Assembly: GCA_017397685.1 (NCBI GenBank)
Contig: JAFQID010000022.1
Span: forward strand, 1 to 32,220
Length of the DNA: 32,220 nt
Direction of reading: 5' to 3'
DNA from: Bacilli bacterium
GTDB lineage: Bacteria; Bacillota_I; Bacilli_A; RF39; UBA660
A program made the position numbers and the translations under genes. Positions 15,327 through 23,224 of this stretch are shown here, piece by piece; positions within the stretch are counted from its first letter, which is position 1, and each line of letters begins with the position of its first letter. The notes under the pieces were generated by a model. The model was not told the DNA's origin, did no database searches, and was given only the letters and a program-made list of their open reading frames with translations.

Positions 15327-16717
15327 ATTTCACCTTTATATGTATTTTGTGCGATTAAGCCTTTTTTTATTAGTTTTTTTCTGTTTTTTATATTTAATTT
15401 TGGAGAAAGTGGTAGCATAAATGGTTTACCAAATGATTTTACCGAGCATAAATTAGTCATCATGAAAACAAAACCAATTATTATTCCAATCATACCTGCG
15501 ATTGATGCGAGTATCATTAGGGCATATCTATATACTCTAAAGAATGATTGAACATCATGATAAATAAAGAATAAGCTACATATTGCGGATATAGCTATTA
15601 CTATTACCATAATTGGTGAGACTACTCCTGCGTTTACGGCTGCATCACCTAGTACTAGTGCTCCTAGTATGGATAGAGCGGTACCTCTTGATGGAGGTGT
15701 TAGAGCATCTCCTTCGTAAAGTATTTCAAACGTAAATATTAAAACCGCTGCTTCTATAATTGCGGGAAATGGTACACTTTGTCTTTGTGTTGCAAAGTTT
15801 ATAAGAAGGCTTGTTGGGAGCATTTGCTGGTCATATGTTATTAATGATAGATAAATCGCTGGAGCGAAAATACTTACAAAAAATGCTAGTATTCTAATTA
15901 TTTTTGCGAAGTTAGCGAATGCTTTTTTTTGAAAGTTATCTTCATCGCTAAAGAAAAAGTCTAAAAAGAATGTTGGAATAATCATTACATTGTTTGAGTT
16001 TTCACACATAATGATTATTTTTCCTTCTAGTATATTTTTAGTTGCCAGATCTGGTTTTTCTGTTATTTTTACTGTTGGGAACATTGTTTTGTTTTCTTTA
16101 TCAAGTAGTTCTTTTATGTAATATATATCTAGTATCATATCTGTTTGTATTTTATCAAGGTGTATTTTTACATTTTCTAATAGTTCTTTATCGACTAGAT
16201 TTTCCATATATATTAATGAAACTTTTGTGTTTGTTTCTGTTCCAATTATATGATCTTCTACGTAAAGGTTTTCACTTTTTATTCTTTTTCTTATTAAACC
16301 TAGGTTTGTGTTATAGTTTTCATTGAATGAATCTTTTGGACCTTTTATTGTAGGTTCACTTGTTGGTTCGGTTACGCCTCTATCAAGATTTGCTTTTGTT
16401 TCAAATGCTAGTATATTTTCTTCATAAATTAATATTGTAAAACCATTAAATAAATAGTTAAATACTTCATCTTCTTTAATATCTACTAGACTTACTGATG
16501 GGATATAGTTATATATTTCTTCTTTTATTTGATTAAGTATGTTTTTTGAAAAACTTTTTTTTGAAAGGTATTTTAAAATAAAGTCGTTTGCTTGTTCGGA
16601 AGATGAAACTGATTGTAAGTTAAAAACATAAAGAGTTTTATTTTTATATTTTATATCTCTTATTTGAAGGTCTGGCATTTTATCTTTATTATTTTTTAAC
16701 TTTTCTATTATTTCCAT
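15323..16717 (-). CDS. Spore germination protein, GerAA family
   Basis: A 464-residue A subunit of a germinant receptor. The N-terminal cytoplasmic region (about 1-260) has the family segments DHIIGTETNTKVSLIYMENL and LDRGVTEPTSEPTIKGPKDSF, followed by NLGLIRKRIKS. The C-terminal region has about five membrane helices, with RQSVPFPAIIEA, LTPPSRGTALSILGALVLGD and AVNAGVVSPIMVIVI. These proteins form the channel-like part of the receptor that releases ions during spore germination. It is the first gene of the operon. The ATG at 16717 has no clear Shine-Dalgarno site, unlike nearly all neighbours, so translation may be weak or the start may differ. It is divergent from cotE. Confidence 0.92.
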   Translation of the reverse strand: MEIIEKLKNNKDKMPDLQIRDIKYKNKTLYVFNLQSVSSSEQANDFILKYLSKKSFSKNILNQIKEEIYNYIPSVSLVDIKEDEVFNYLFNGFTILIYEENILAFETKANLDRGVTEPTSEPTIKGPKDSFNENYNTNLGLIRKRIKSENLYVEDHIIGTETNTKVSLIYMENLVDKELLENVKIHLDKIQTDMILDIYYIKELLDKENKTMFPTVKITEKPDLATKNILEGKIIIMCENSNNVMIIPTFFLDFFFSDEDNFQKKAFANFAKIIRILAFFVSIFAPAIYLSLITYDQQMLPTSLLINFATQRQSVPFPAIIEAAVLIFTFEILYEGDALTPPSRGTALSILGALVLGDAAVNAGVVSPIMVIVIAISAICSLFFIYHDVQSFFRVYRYALMILASIAGMIGIIIGFVFMMTNLCSVKSFGKPFMLPLSPKLNIKNRKKLIKKGLIAQNTYKGEI

Positions 16718-16782
16718 ATTTATATTGTTTACTATTTTTTTGTTTCTATTCTAATACTTTTGGTACATAAATATCTTAATTG

Positions 16783-16790
16783 CATACTTT
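16783..16790 (+). promoter_or_regulatory. Possible sporulation (sigma-E-like) -10 of cotE
   Basis: CATACTTT resembles the CATACA-type -10 of sigma-E promoters and lies 20 nt before the cotE start. The upstream -35 match is poor, so this is tentative. It is supported mainly by the sporulation role of the gene. Confidence 0.3.
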
Positions 16791-16809
16791 ATTATAGGAG
16801 GCGTTTGTC

Positions 16810-17352
16810 ATGTTTAATAATTATAAAGAAATTGTTACTAAAGCTGTTATTGGTAAGGGTAAAAAAATATATAAAAATGATTATGAACTTACTATAGATA
16901 GTAATGTTGATACTGTGCTTGGGTGTTGGGTTATTAATCATAATATGAGTGGAAGAGTAGAAGGAGATAAGATAAGAATTAAAGGATCTTATGATATTAA
17001 TATTTGGTATAGTTATGATAATAATACTAAAACTAATGTAGTTAGCCAGAAAATTTATTATGATGAGGTTGTGAGAGTTAGGGTTCGAGAAAATAGTGAA
17101 CTTAGTGATAATAATGAAATAATAATTAGAGCTTTAAAAAATCCAGCTTGCATTGATGTTGAGGCTATTGGTAATAAGATTAAATACACAATTTCTAAAG
17201 AACTTGGAATAGAGATAGTTGGTGATACTAAGGTAAAAATAGCGGTATCGAACTCTAATGATGATTATGAAATTATAGAGGATGATGAGGAAGTTTTAAA
17301 TGAAATTGATAAAAGTGTTAATGAAAATTATTTAGAAGATAAAAATGAATAA
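16810..17352 (+). CDS. cotE: Outer spore coat protein CotE
   Basis: A 180-residue protein (CotE of Bacillus subtilis has 181). The N-terminus, YKEIVTKAVIGKGKK, then DTVLGCWVINHNMSG and GSYDINIWYSYDNNTKTNVV, is clearly the CotE family. The C-terminal end is highly acidic (YEIIEDDEEVLNEID and EDKNE), as in CotE, where it recruits outer coat proteins. CotE forms the layer on the forespore surface that directs assembly of the outer coat. It has a perfect AGGAGG site 8 nt before the ATG. In Bacillus subtilis cotE is close to miaB; here miaB lies about 6 kb downstream with unrelated genes between. Its presence is the strongest sign of a Bacilli-type endospore former. Confidence 0.92.
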   Translation: MFNNYKEIVTKAVIGKGKKIYKNDYELTIDSNVDTVLGCWVINHNMSGRVEGDKIRIKGSYDINIWYSYDNNTKTNVVSQKIYYDEVVRVRVRENSELSDNNEIIIRALKNPACIDVEAIGNKIKYTISKELGIEIVGDTKVKIAVSNSNDDYEIIEDDEEVLNEIDKSVNENYLEDKNE

Positions 17353-17457
17353 TTTTCTTTTTTTAATAAACAAAGTTCTATTTTTGTTAAGACTTAATTT
17401 CTATATACTATTTTAGTGGAAACTTTGAACCTGAAATCAATAATTGGATGAGTTTTG

Positions 17458-17486
17458 TTGATTTAAACTGTATTTTTTGCTATAAT
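17458..17486 (+). promoter_or_regulatory. Strong sigma-A-type promoter
   Basis: TTGATT (17458-17463), a 17-nt spacer and TATAAT (17481-17486), 27 nt before the HAD gene. Confidence 0.75.
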
Positions 17487-17512
17487 ACATTTTGATTTTA
17501 GGGGTGGAAGAA

Positions 17513-18007
17513 ATGAAAATAGTATTTTTAGATTTTGATGGTGTTTTAAATTCGCTTAAGTTTATGGAAAATGAAAGTAAAAATGGAAAAATGAAGAAAG
17601 ATGGTTTTTATTTTTGTTTAAAAGATTTTGATGTTAAGAAAGTAATGCTTGTTAGAGAATTATGTGAAAAGACTGACAGTAAAATTGTTGTTACTTCTTC
17701 TTGGAAGAAAATGAAAAAATATCCTTTGATTAAAGGTTGTTTAATTGTTATGGGGCTTCCAATAATTGGTGAAACAAATGATTATGGCAGTAAAAGAGGT
17801 AAAGAGATAAAAGAATATTTACTTGCTAATGAGTGTGAAGATTATATAGTTGTTGATGATGAGATATTTAAAGATTATGATAAGGAAATATTATCAAGGC
17901 TTGTTAAAACATCTTTTTATGAGGATGGGTTTGAGGAAAAACACTTGACTGAAGCGATTAATTTGTTAGATGGTAATGAGTTGGTTAGGAAATATGGAAA
18001 AAAGTAA
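17513..18007 (+). CDS. HAD-domain protein of the type found in RNA-repair (Swiss Army Knife) proteins
   Basis: A 164-residue protein. ATG 17513 follows GGGGTGG; an in-frame upstream start at 17492 lies before that site and is rejected. Motif I is IVFLDFDGVLNS (nucleophile Asp near residue 8), motif II is KIVVTSSWKKM, then ETNDYGSKRGKEIKEYL and the motif III-like YIVVDDE. The SSW and RGxEI...YL pattern matches the small HAD domain first described in Swiss Army Knife RNA repair proteins, but here it stands alone. It may be a nucleotide or polynucleotide phosphatase (inference). It has a strong own promoter and overlaps the next gene by 14 nt, so the two are coupled. Confidence 0.75.
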   Translation: MKIVFLDFDGVLNSLKFMENESKNGKMKKDGFYFCLKDFDVKKVMLVRELCEKTDSKIVVTSSWKKMKKYPLIKGCLIVMGLPIIGETNDYGSKRGKEIKEYLLANECEDYIVVDDEIFKDYDKEILSRLVKTSFYEDGFEEKHLTEAINLLDGNELVRKYGKK

Positions 18008-18761
18008 AGAAAAATTATTAGTTTTGTTAAGGAAATATATTAATATTATTTCTAATGATTTTAATATAGATATTAAAGATTTTGAGATTCTTGAAGATAA
18101 AATTATTATAGAAGATACTGGCAGTATTTCTTTATTTGTAAGAGATGGAAAAATTTATCTACCTTTACTTGCTTATGAAGTTATAGATGATTTTAAAAAG
18201 AATCCTAATTATGGTACTAATAAGGAACATAAGTGTTATGATGATGGAAATTTGATTTGTAATGATAATACTTTTTTAGATTATATTAATCATGTTATTG
18301 TTGGTGGACTTGACGCAGAAGAGTATTTTGCTGAATCTTTACTTCATGAAACTTTACATTTATGTGGTAGTAAGGGATGTTTTGCAATTAGAGAGGGAAT
18401 GACTGAACTTTTAACAAGAGAACTTGCTCTTAAATATAATTTGTTAACTAGTGGGTGTGGATATTATAAAGAAATAGAAATTGCTAATAGATTAAAATCT
18501 TTGTTTGGTGAAAATGTTTTTTATAAAATAATTTTTATGAATGAAAATGAGTTATATGAGTTTTTAGTTGCTTCTTTGGGTTTGGATGCTGCTGAGTTTT
18601 ATGTTTTGATAAGAGATAAAATGGAAGAAGAGTTTTATAGTAAATATTATCAATATAAGTTTGATAATCCTTATGATAAAGCTTTTAAATATTCTGAAAT
18701 TGATTATAAAGAAGTTTATGATTTAATAGATTTGTATGAATCTAAAATTAAAAAAATCTAG
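17994..18761 (+). CDS. Uncharacterised HExxH (zincin-like) protein
   Basis: A 255-residue protein. The frame opens earlier, but ATG 17994 with AGGA upstream is the best start and gives a 14-nt overlap with the HAD gene. I do not recognise a named family. The one clear motif is FAESLLHETLHLCG (about residues 116-129), an HExxH zinc-protease-like site, followed about 15 residues on by REGMTELLTREL, whose glutamates could supply the third metal ligand. No signal peptide or membrane helix is present, so it should be cytoplasmic. The N-terminal third is a mixed lysine-rich region; the C-terminal half is acidic and helical. It ends in a bidirectional terminator. It may be a protease or only a zinc-binding protein. 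Confidence 0.65.
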   Translation: MEKSKEKLLVLLRKYINIISNDFNIDIKDFEILEDKIIIEDTGSISLFVRDGKIYLPLLAYEVIDDFKKNPNYGTNKEHKCYDDGNLICNDNTFLDYINHVIVGGLDAEEYFAESLLHETLHLCGSKGCFAIREGMTELLTRELALKYNLLTSGCGYYKEIEIANRLKSLFGENVFYKIIFMNENELYEFLVASLGLDAAEFYVLIRDKMEEEFYSKYYQYKFDNPYDKAFKYSEIDYKEVYDLIDLYESKIKKI

Positions 18762-18777
18762 GTTTTCTAGATTTTTT
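18750..18777. terminator. Bidirectional intrinsic terminator
   Basis: AAAAAATCTAG (18751-18761) pairs with CTAGATTTTTT (18767-18777) around GTTTT, between two convergent genes. Both stop codons lie in or at the stem. Confidence 0.85.
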
Positions 18778-19102
18778 GATTTTGCAAAGTTTTTGTGTTT
18801 GTATTTTTAAATAATTCAAAATCATTTTGACTTTCTTCATCTCCATGTTTTTTTAGTGCTATTTCAATATTATCAATTATTTTTTGATTGCTTTCTGTAG
18901 ATCTTAGAGAATGTATTTTGTTGTTTAATAAATAACCCATAAGATTATCTATTTTTTTAAATTTAAAAGTATTTATATTAAATGAAAAGTAGTGTGAACC
19001 GGCCTCATTTTCTTTAGATAATAAAATTAAATCACTTAAGTTTGAAGTGGTTTCTTTTTCTACTACTGGATAGTAAATACGTATTGTTTCTTCGTTTGAC
19101 AT
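18767..19102 (-). CDS. Hypothetical protein, 111 residues
   Basis: I do not recognise this protein. It has a good start (AAAGGAGAA before the ATG) and a consensus promoter, so it is very likely real. It is soluble and charged with no signal peptide. A central segment, HYFSFNINTFKFKKIDNLMG, resembles in pattern the C-terminal segment YYFFDPVSGVFKEVKNLLSF of the divergent transglutaminase-like protein, hinting at a shared module. The last 25 residues are polar and rich in N, K, T and Q and are probably disordered. No function can be assigned. Confidence 0.6.
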   Translation of the reverse strand: MSNEETIRIYYPVVEKETTSNLSDLILLSKENEAGSHYFSFNINTFKFKKIDNLMGYLLNNKIHSLRSTESNQKIIDNIEIALKKHGDEESQNDFELFKNTNTKTLQNQKI

Positions 19103-19125
19103 ATTTTTCTCCTTTATATATTTAT

Positions 19126-19154
19126 ATTTTATAATTTTTATGTATGTTTGTCAA
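19126..19154 (-). promoter_or_regulatory. Consensus promoter of the 111-residue gene
   Basis: On the minus strand: TTGACA (19154-19149), a 17-nt spacer and TAAAAT (19131-19126). Confidence 0.75.
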
Positions 19155-19184
19155 TTTACTTGCGTATTTAGAATATGTTATAAT
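19155..19184 (+). promoter_or_regulatory. Extended -10 promoter of the transglutaminase-like gene
   Basis: TTTACT (19155-19160), an 18-nt spacer and TATAAT (19179-19184) preceded by TG. Its -35 directly abuts the -35 of the divergent promoter. Confidence 0.65.
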
Positions 19185-19201
19185 TTTTATGGTGAATGTT
19201 T

Positions 19202-20659
19202 ATGAATAATGATGTTAATTATTTAATTAATAAGATTGTTAATTCTATAGATAAGTCATGGAATAAAAATGAAATTATTAGATATGTTTATATTTCTCTT
19301 GGTAAAGAACTCTGTAAGGATGTTAAGTTTTTTTATTCTCTTGATAAGAAGATGGAAGATTATAGTTATACTTTTGATAGTTTAAGAGAATTATATGAAC
19401 CAAAGAATGTTGAAACTTATAAGGTCATATGTAAATCTGCGGCGATGGTTTTAAAAAGTATTTTTGATAGATTGGGAATAGAAAGTAGTTTGATTAAAAC
19501 TGTTAGTGGGAATCCGTTTATTGATAAAGAAAGTTTTGAACTTTTAACAGTTTATCACTGGTTTATTTGTGTTTCTGGTGAAAAAGATAAGAAATATTTT
19601 ATGACTTTGGTTCCAGATCTCATGAATATACAGTTTAATTTACCAACTGAGCATTTTGCGAATAATATTGAATATAAAAGAGAAGTTGATGGCATGATTG
19701 TACAAGTATATGAGGGGGAAGAGATAAAAGCATCTATTATGAGTGATGAAGAAATTAAATTAATAGATGAAAAGATAGGTTATATTAAACCTTATTATAT
19801 TACTGATGATAATGGTAATCGTAAGAAGGTTAGTGAGTATGATGATGTATTTTTTAAATATATGTTAGATTTTATAAGAAAAGATGGTTATATGTTTGAA
19901 AGGGCTTATGATACTGATTTTTTTAAGAATGCTTTATCTTTTAAGATAGATGGTAAATGTATTGAAGAATATTTAAATAGTGGTGAAATTGATGATGCGA
20001 AAATAGAGTTATGGCTTGATTATTTAAAAGATATGGTTAATGATCAGTTTGATATTAATGATAAGGAATATAGAGATTCTATTGGTAAAATAAATGGTTT
20101 AAGAAGTTATATTAAGGATAAAAAATATAGGAAATATGGTATTGTTCTTGGAAGACTTGCGATGAGTTTTGTTGATAGTAAGTATAAAATTAATGATGAT
20201 GGATTTTGCAGTACTGAGTATATTAAAAATAAGTTTGAATATTTATTTCCTTTGATGTTTGGATGTAATGATAATGATAATTTACCTATTACAAGTAAGT
20301 TTAAGGGTTTTGGTGAAAAGCTTGATTTTGTTGATTTGGTGCTTGAAAATATGTTTATTGAACTTAAGGAAAAGAATGCTAATAGGGGACTAAAGTATGA
20401 CCCGAGGGAAACTTTAATTAGAAATAGAATACAAAGATTTAGTATTTATGATAAGGTTAATGATAATTATAAGATATTATTTTCAATAGATAAAAGTAAT
20501 AATTATTATTTTTTTGATCCTGTTAGTGGAGTGTTTAAGGAAGTTAAGAATCTTCTTAGTTTTATTAGTGAAGGTTTTATTATTATTAGTGATGAGCTTA
20601 GAAGAAAAATGAGACAGATTGAGGATATTGATGATGTAAGAAGCACTATGGAGGTATAA
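19202..20659 (+). CDS. Transglutaminase-like fold protein of unknown role
   Basis: A 485-residue protein; ATG 19202 is 7 nt after GGTG and is preferred over ATG 19196. The N-terminal region (about 1-170) has the order expected of a transglutaminase-like cysteine domain: TYKVICKSAAMVLKSIFDRL (candidate Cys), VYHWFICV (candidate His) and TLVPDLMNIQFNLPTEHF (candidate Asp). I infer this from pattern only. The middle is helical and charged, and the C-terminal 60 residues contain the YYFFDPVSG segment that resembles the divergent 111-residue protein. There is no signal peptide, so it should be cytoplasmic. It is followed immediately (0 nt) by the Nudix gene, whose ribosome binding site lies inside this gene, so the two are co-transcribed. 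The substrate is unknown. Confidence 0.65.
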   Translation: MNNDVNYLINKIVNSIDKSWNKNEIIRYVYISLGKELCKDVKFFYSLDKKMEDYSYTFDSLRELYEPKNVETYKVICKSAAMVLKSIFDRLGIESSLIKTVSGNPFIDKESFELLTVYHWFICVSGEKDKKYFMTLVPDLMNIQFNLPTEHFANNIEYKREVDGMIVQVYEGEEIKASIMSDEEIKLIDEKIGYIKPYYITDDNGNRKKVSEYDDVFFKYMLDFIRKDGYMFERAYDTDFFKNALSFKIDGKCIEEYLNSGEIDDAKIELWLDYLKDMVNDQFDINDKEYRDSIGKINGLRSYIKDKKYRKYGIVLGRLAMSFVDSKYKINDDGFCSTEYIKNKFEYLFPLMFGCNDNDNLPITSKFKGFGEKLDFVDLVLENMFIELKEKNANRGLKYDPRETLIRNRIQRFSIYDKVNDNYKILFSIDKSNNYYFFDPVSGVFKEVKNLLSFISEGFIIISDELRRKMRQIEDIDDVRSTMEV

Positions 20660-21076
20660 ATGGAAGTTATAAAAGTTGGTATTGGAGTTATAATAAGAAA
20701 AGATGATATGATTTTACTTGGTCATAGAAAAGAGGATTATAAAGATACAGGAGGTATATTTGAACCAGATAGTTGGTGTCTTCCTGGTGGTAAGCAAGAG
20801 TATGATGAAACTATATTTGAGTGTGCTTTTAGGGAAGTTAAGGAAGAGTGTAATTTAAGTATAAGTGATTTAGAAGTGTTTGGTGCGATGGATGATATTG
20901 AGCCTAATAAACATTTTGTAACTATTTGGGTTGTTGCTAATGGTTATAGTGGTGAAGTAAAGGTTATGGAAGAAGATAAGATTGATGAATGGAGATGGTT
21001 TTATTTGGATGATTTACCAAGTAATATTTATAGTCCTTCTAGAAAGTTTATTGAAAGTTTTGTTAATAGAAAATAA
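20660..21076 (+). CDS. Nudix hydrolase
   Basis: A 138-residue protein with a Nudix box that starts GGKQEYDETIFECAF and continues REVKEECNL (about residues 38-61). It fits GX5EX7REUXEE, except that the usual glycine near the end is Asn. The N-terminal strand KVGIGVIIRKDDMILLGHRK and the WCLPGG before the box are typical. Such enzymes cleave nucleoside diphosphates linked to another group (oxidised or sugar nucleotides). The substrate is not predictable, although WCLPGGKQEYDE and the FVTIWVVA strand are common in small dNTP/NDP-sugar hydrolases. It starts directly after the stop of the upstream gene with GGAGG. Confidence 0.9.
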   Translation: MEVIKVGIGVIIRKDDMILLGHRKEDYKDTGGIFEPDSWCLPGGKQEYDETIFECAFREVKEECNLSISDLEVFGAMDDIEPNKHFVTIWVVANGYSGEVKVMEEDKIDEWRWFYLDDLPSNIYSPSRKFIESFVNRK

Positions 21077-21166
21077 AAAATATTTTATAGTGATGAAAAT
21101 TGGAAAATCAAAGTAGTAGTATCTGTGTTACAGTTAATTAAAAATCAATTATATAGGAGGTAATTT

Positions 21167-23116
21167 ATGTTTGAACTTGTTAGTGATTATAAGCCTAGTG
21201 GGGATCAGCCTGAGGCTATTGAAAAATTAGTTTCTGGTATAAAATCTGGTGAAGCTCATCAGGTTCTTTTGGGTGCGACAGGAACTGGTAAAACTTTTAC
21301 AATAGCTAATGTTATTAAAGAAGTTAATAAGCCTACTTTAGTACTTGCTCATAATAAGACACTTGCTGGGCAGTTATATAGTGAGCTTAAAGAGTTATTT
21401 CCAAATAATAGGGTTGAGTATTTTGTATCTTATTATGATTATTATCAACCTGAGGCGTATGTTCCGAGTAAGGATTTGTATATTGAAAAGGATAGTTCTA
21501 TTAATGATGAGATTGATGAATTAAGACATTCTGCGACTAGTGCTTTGATTAATAGAAGAGATACTATTGTTGTGTCTAGTGTATCATGTATATATAATAT
21601 TGGTGAAAAAGAAGAGTATGAGAATAAGATGCTTAATATAACTCTTGGAGATGTTATTGATAGAGATGTTATACTTGAAAAACTTATTGGTATGCAGTAT
21701 GAGAGAAATGAGTTTGATTTTAAACGTGGTACGTTTAGAAGTAAGGGGGATACTATTGAAATAATACCTGTTTATGAAAGAAAACAGGGTATTAGAGTTG
21801 AACTTTTTGGTGATGAAGTTGATAGGATTAGTTTATTTGATCCTTTGACTGGGCATATTACTAGTAGTAAAAAAACGATTAATATTTTTCCGGCTAGTCA
21901 TTTTGTTACTAGTGATGAGAAGATGGAAAAGGCTATTAAAAATATAGAGAAAGAACTTGAAGAAAGATTAGAAGAGTTTAATCGTGAGGGTAAGTTTTTA
22001 GAATACCAGAGACTTAAAGAAAGAACTATGTATGATCTTGAGATGCTTAAGGAAACTGGTTTTTGCCATGGGGTTGAAAATTACAGTGCACACCTTGCTC
22101 TTCGTGAAAGTGGTGCAACTCCGAATACTTTGATTGACTTTTTTCCAGATGATTTTCTTATGGTTATTGATGAAAGTCATGTTACTTTACCACAAGTTAG
22201 AGCTATGTATAATGGTGATAGGATGAGAAAACAAACTTTAGTTGACTATGGTTTTAGACTTCCTAGTGCGCTTGATAATAGACCACTTAAGTTTGAGGAG
22301 TTTAATGAAAAGCTTAATCAGGTTATATATGTTTCTGCGACTCCTGGAGATTATGAACTTTCTTTAAGTAAAAAGGTAGTTGAACAAATTATTAGACCTA
22401 CTGGACTATTAGATCCGATTATAGATGTTAGAATTACTAAGAACCAAATAGATGATATTATTAATGAAATTAATATGAGGATAGAGAAAAATGAAAGAGT
22501 TTTAATTACTACCCTTACTATTAGAATGAGTGAGGAACTTACTTCTTATTTGAAAGAACTTGGTTATAAGGTTACTTATTTGCATAGTGAGATTAAAACT
22601 TTAGAAAGACTTAATATAATTCGTAATCTTAGGCTTGGTAAGATTGATATTGTTGTTGGAATTAATCTTCTTCGTGAGGGACTTGATATTCCTGAGGTTT
22701 CTCTTGTTGTTATAATGGATGCGGATAAGCAAGGTTTTCTTAGAAGTGATAGAAGTTTAATTCAAACTATTGGTAGAGCCGCTAGAAATGCAAATGGGAT
22801 GGTTATTATGTATGCTGATGAGGTTAGTGGAGCGATGAGGGTAGCAATAGATGAAACTAATAGAAGAAGAAGAGTACAGGAAGAGTTTAATATGGTTCAT
22901 GGTATTGTACCTAAAACTATTGTTAAAAATATTGCTGAAGAAGTGACTATTGATGTTACTGATAAGAAAGATGAAGGAAAGAAAAAATATAGTAAGAAGG
23001 AACTTAATGATATTATTAGAAAACTTGAAATTGAAATGAGAGAGGCAGCATCAAATCTTGATTTTGAAAGAGCTACTGAACTAAGAGATATTATTTTTGA
23101 ACTTAAGAGTGAGTAA
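21167..23116 (+). CDS. uvrB: Excinuclease ABC subunit B
   Basis: A 649-residue protein, normal for UvrB. N-terminus: [20 protein letters not shown]. Walker [17 protein letters not shown]. The beta-hairpin region is [22 protein letters not shown]. The DExx box is [12 protein letters not shown], and the helicase C motifs are [18 protein letters not shown] and [13 protein letters not shown]. The UVR domain (about residues 615-648) that contacts UvrC closes the protein. UvrB verifies DNA damage handed over by UvrA and recruits UvrC in nucleotide excision repair. uvrA is not in this window, although it often adjoins uvrB. It has an AGGAGG site and a terminator. Confidence 0.98.
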   Translation: MFELVSDYKPSGDQPEAIEKLVSGIKSGEAHQVLLGATGTGKTFTIANVIKEVNKPTLVLAHNKTLAGQLYSELKELFPNNRVEYFVSYYDYYQPEAYVPSKDLYIEKDSSINDEIDELRHSATSALINRRDTIVVSSVSCIYNIGEKEEYENKMLNITLGDVIDRDVILEKLIGMQYERNEFDFKRGTFRSKGDTIEIIPVYERKQGIRVELFGDEVDRISLFDPLTGHITSSKKTINIFPASHFVTSDEKMEKAIKNIEKELEERLEEFNREGKFLEYQRLKERTMYDLEMLKETGFCHGVENYSAHLALRESGATPNTLIDFFPDDFLMVIDESHVTLPQVRAMYNGDRMRKQTLVDYGFRLPSALDNRPLKFEEFNEKLNQVIYVSATPGDYELSLSKKVVEQIIRPTGLLDPIIDVRITKNQIDDIINEINMRIEKNERVLITTLTIRMSEELTSYLKELGYKVTYLHSEIKTLERLNIIRNLRLGKIDIVVGINLLREGLDIPEVSLVVIMDADKQGFLRSDRSLIQTIGRAARNANGMVIMYADEVSGAMRVAIDETNRRRRVQEEFNMVHGIVPKTIVKNIAEEVTIDVTDKKDEGKKKYSKKELNDIIRKLEIEMREAASNLDFERATELRDIIFELKSE

Positions 23117-23120
23117 TGTT

Positions 23121-23157
23121 AAAGTACATGAAAGAGCATATATTTTATGTACTTTTT
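23121..23157 (+). terminator. Intrinsic terminator of uvrB
   Basis: AAAGTACAT (23121-23129) pairs with ATGTACTTT (23147-23155), then more T. The 17-nt loop is long, but the stem is perfect. Confidence 0.7.
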
Positions 23158-23224
23158 AGTTTGGTATTTAATTATTTGTTAAAATAGTATATAATTATTT
23201 ATATATTTTTGAAGGAGAGTTTTT

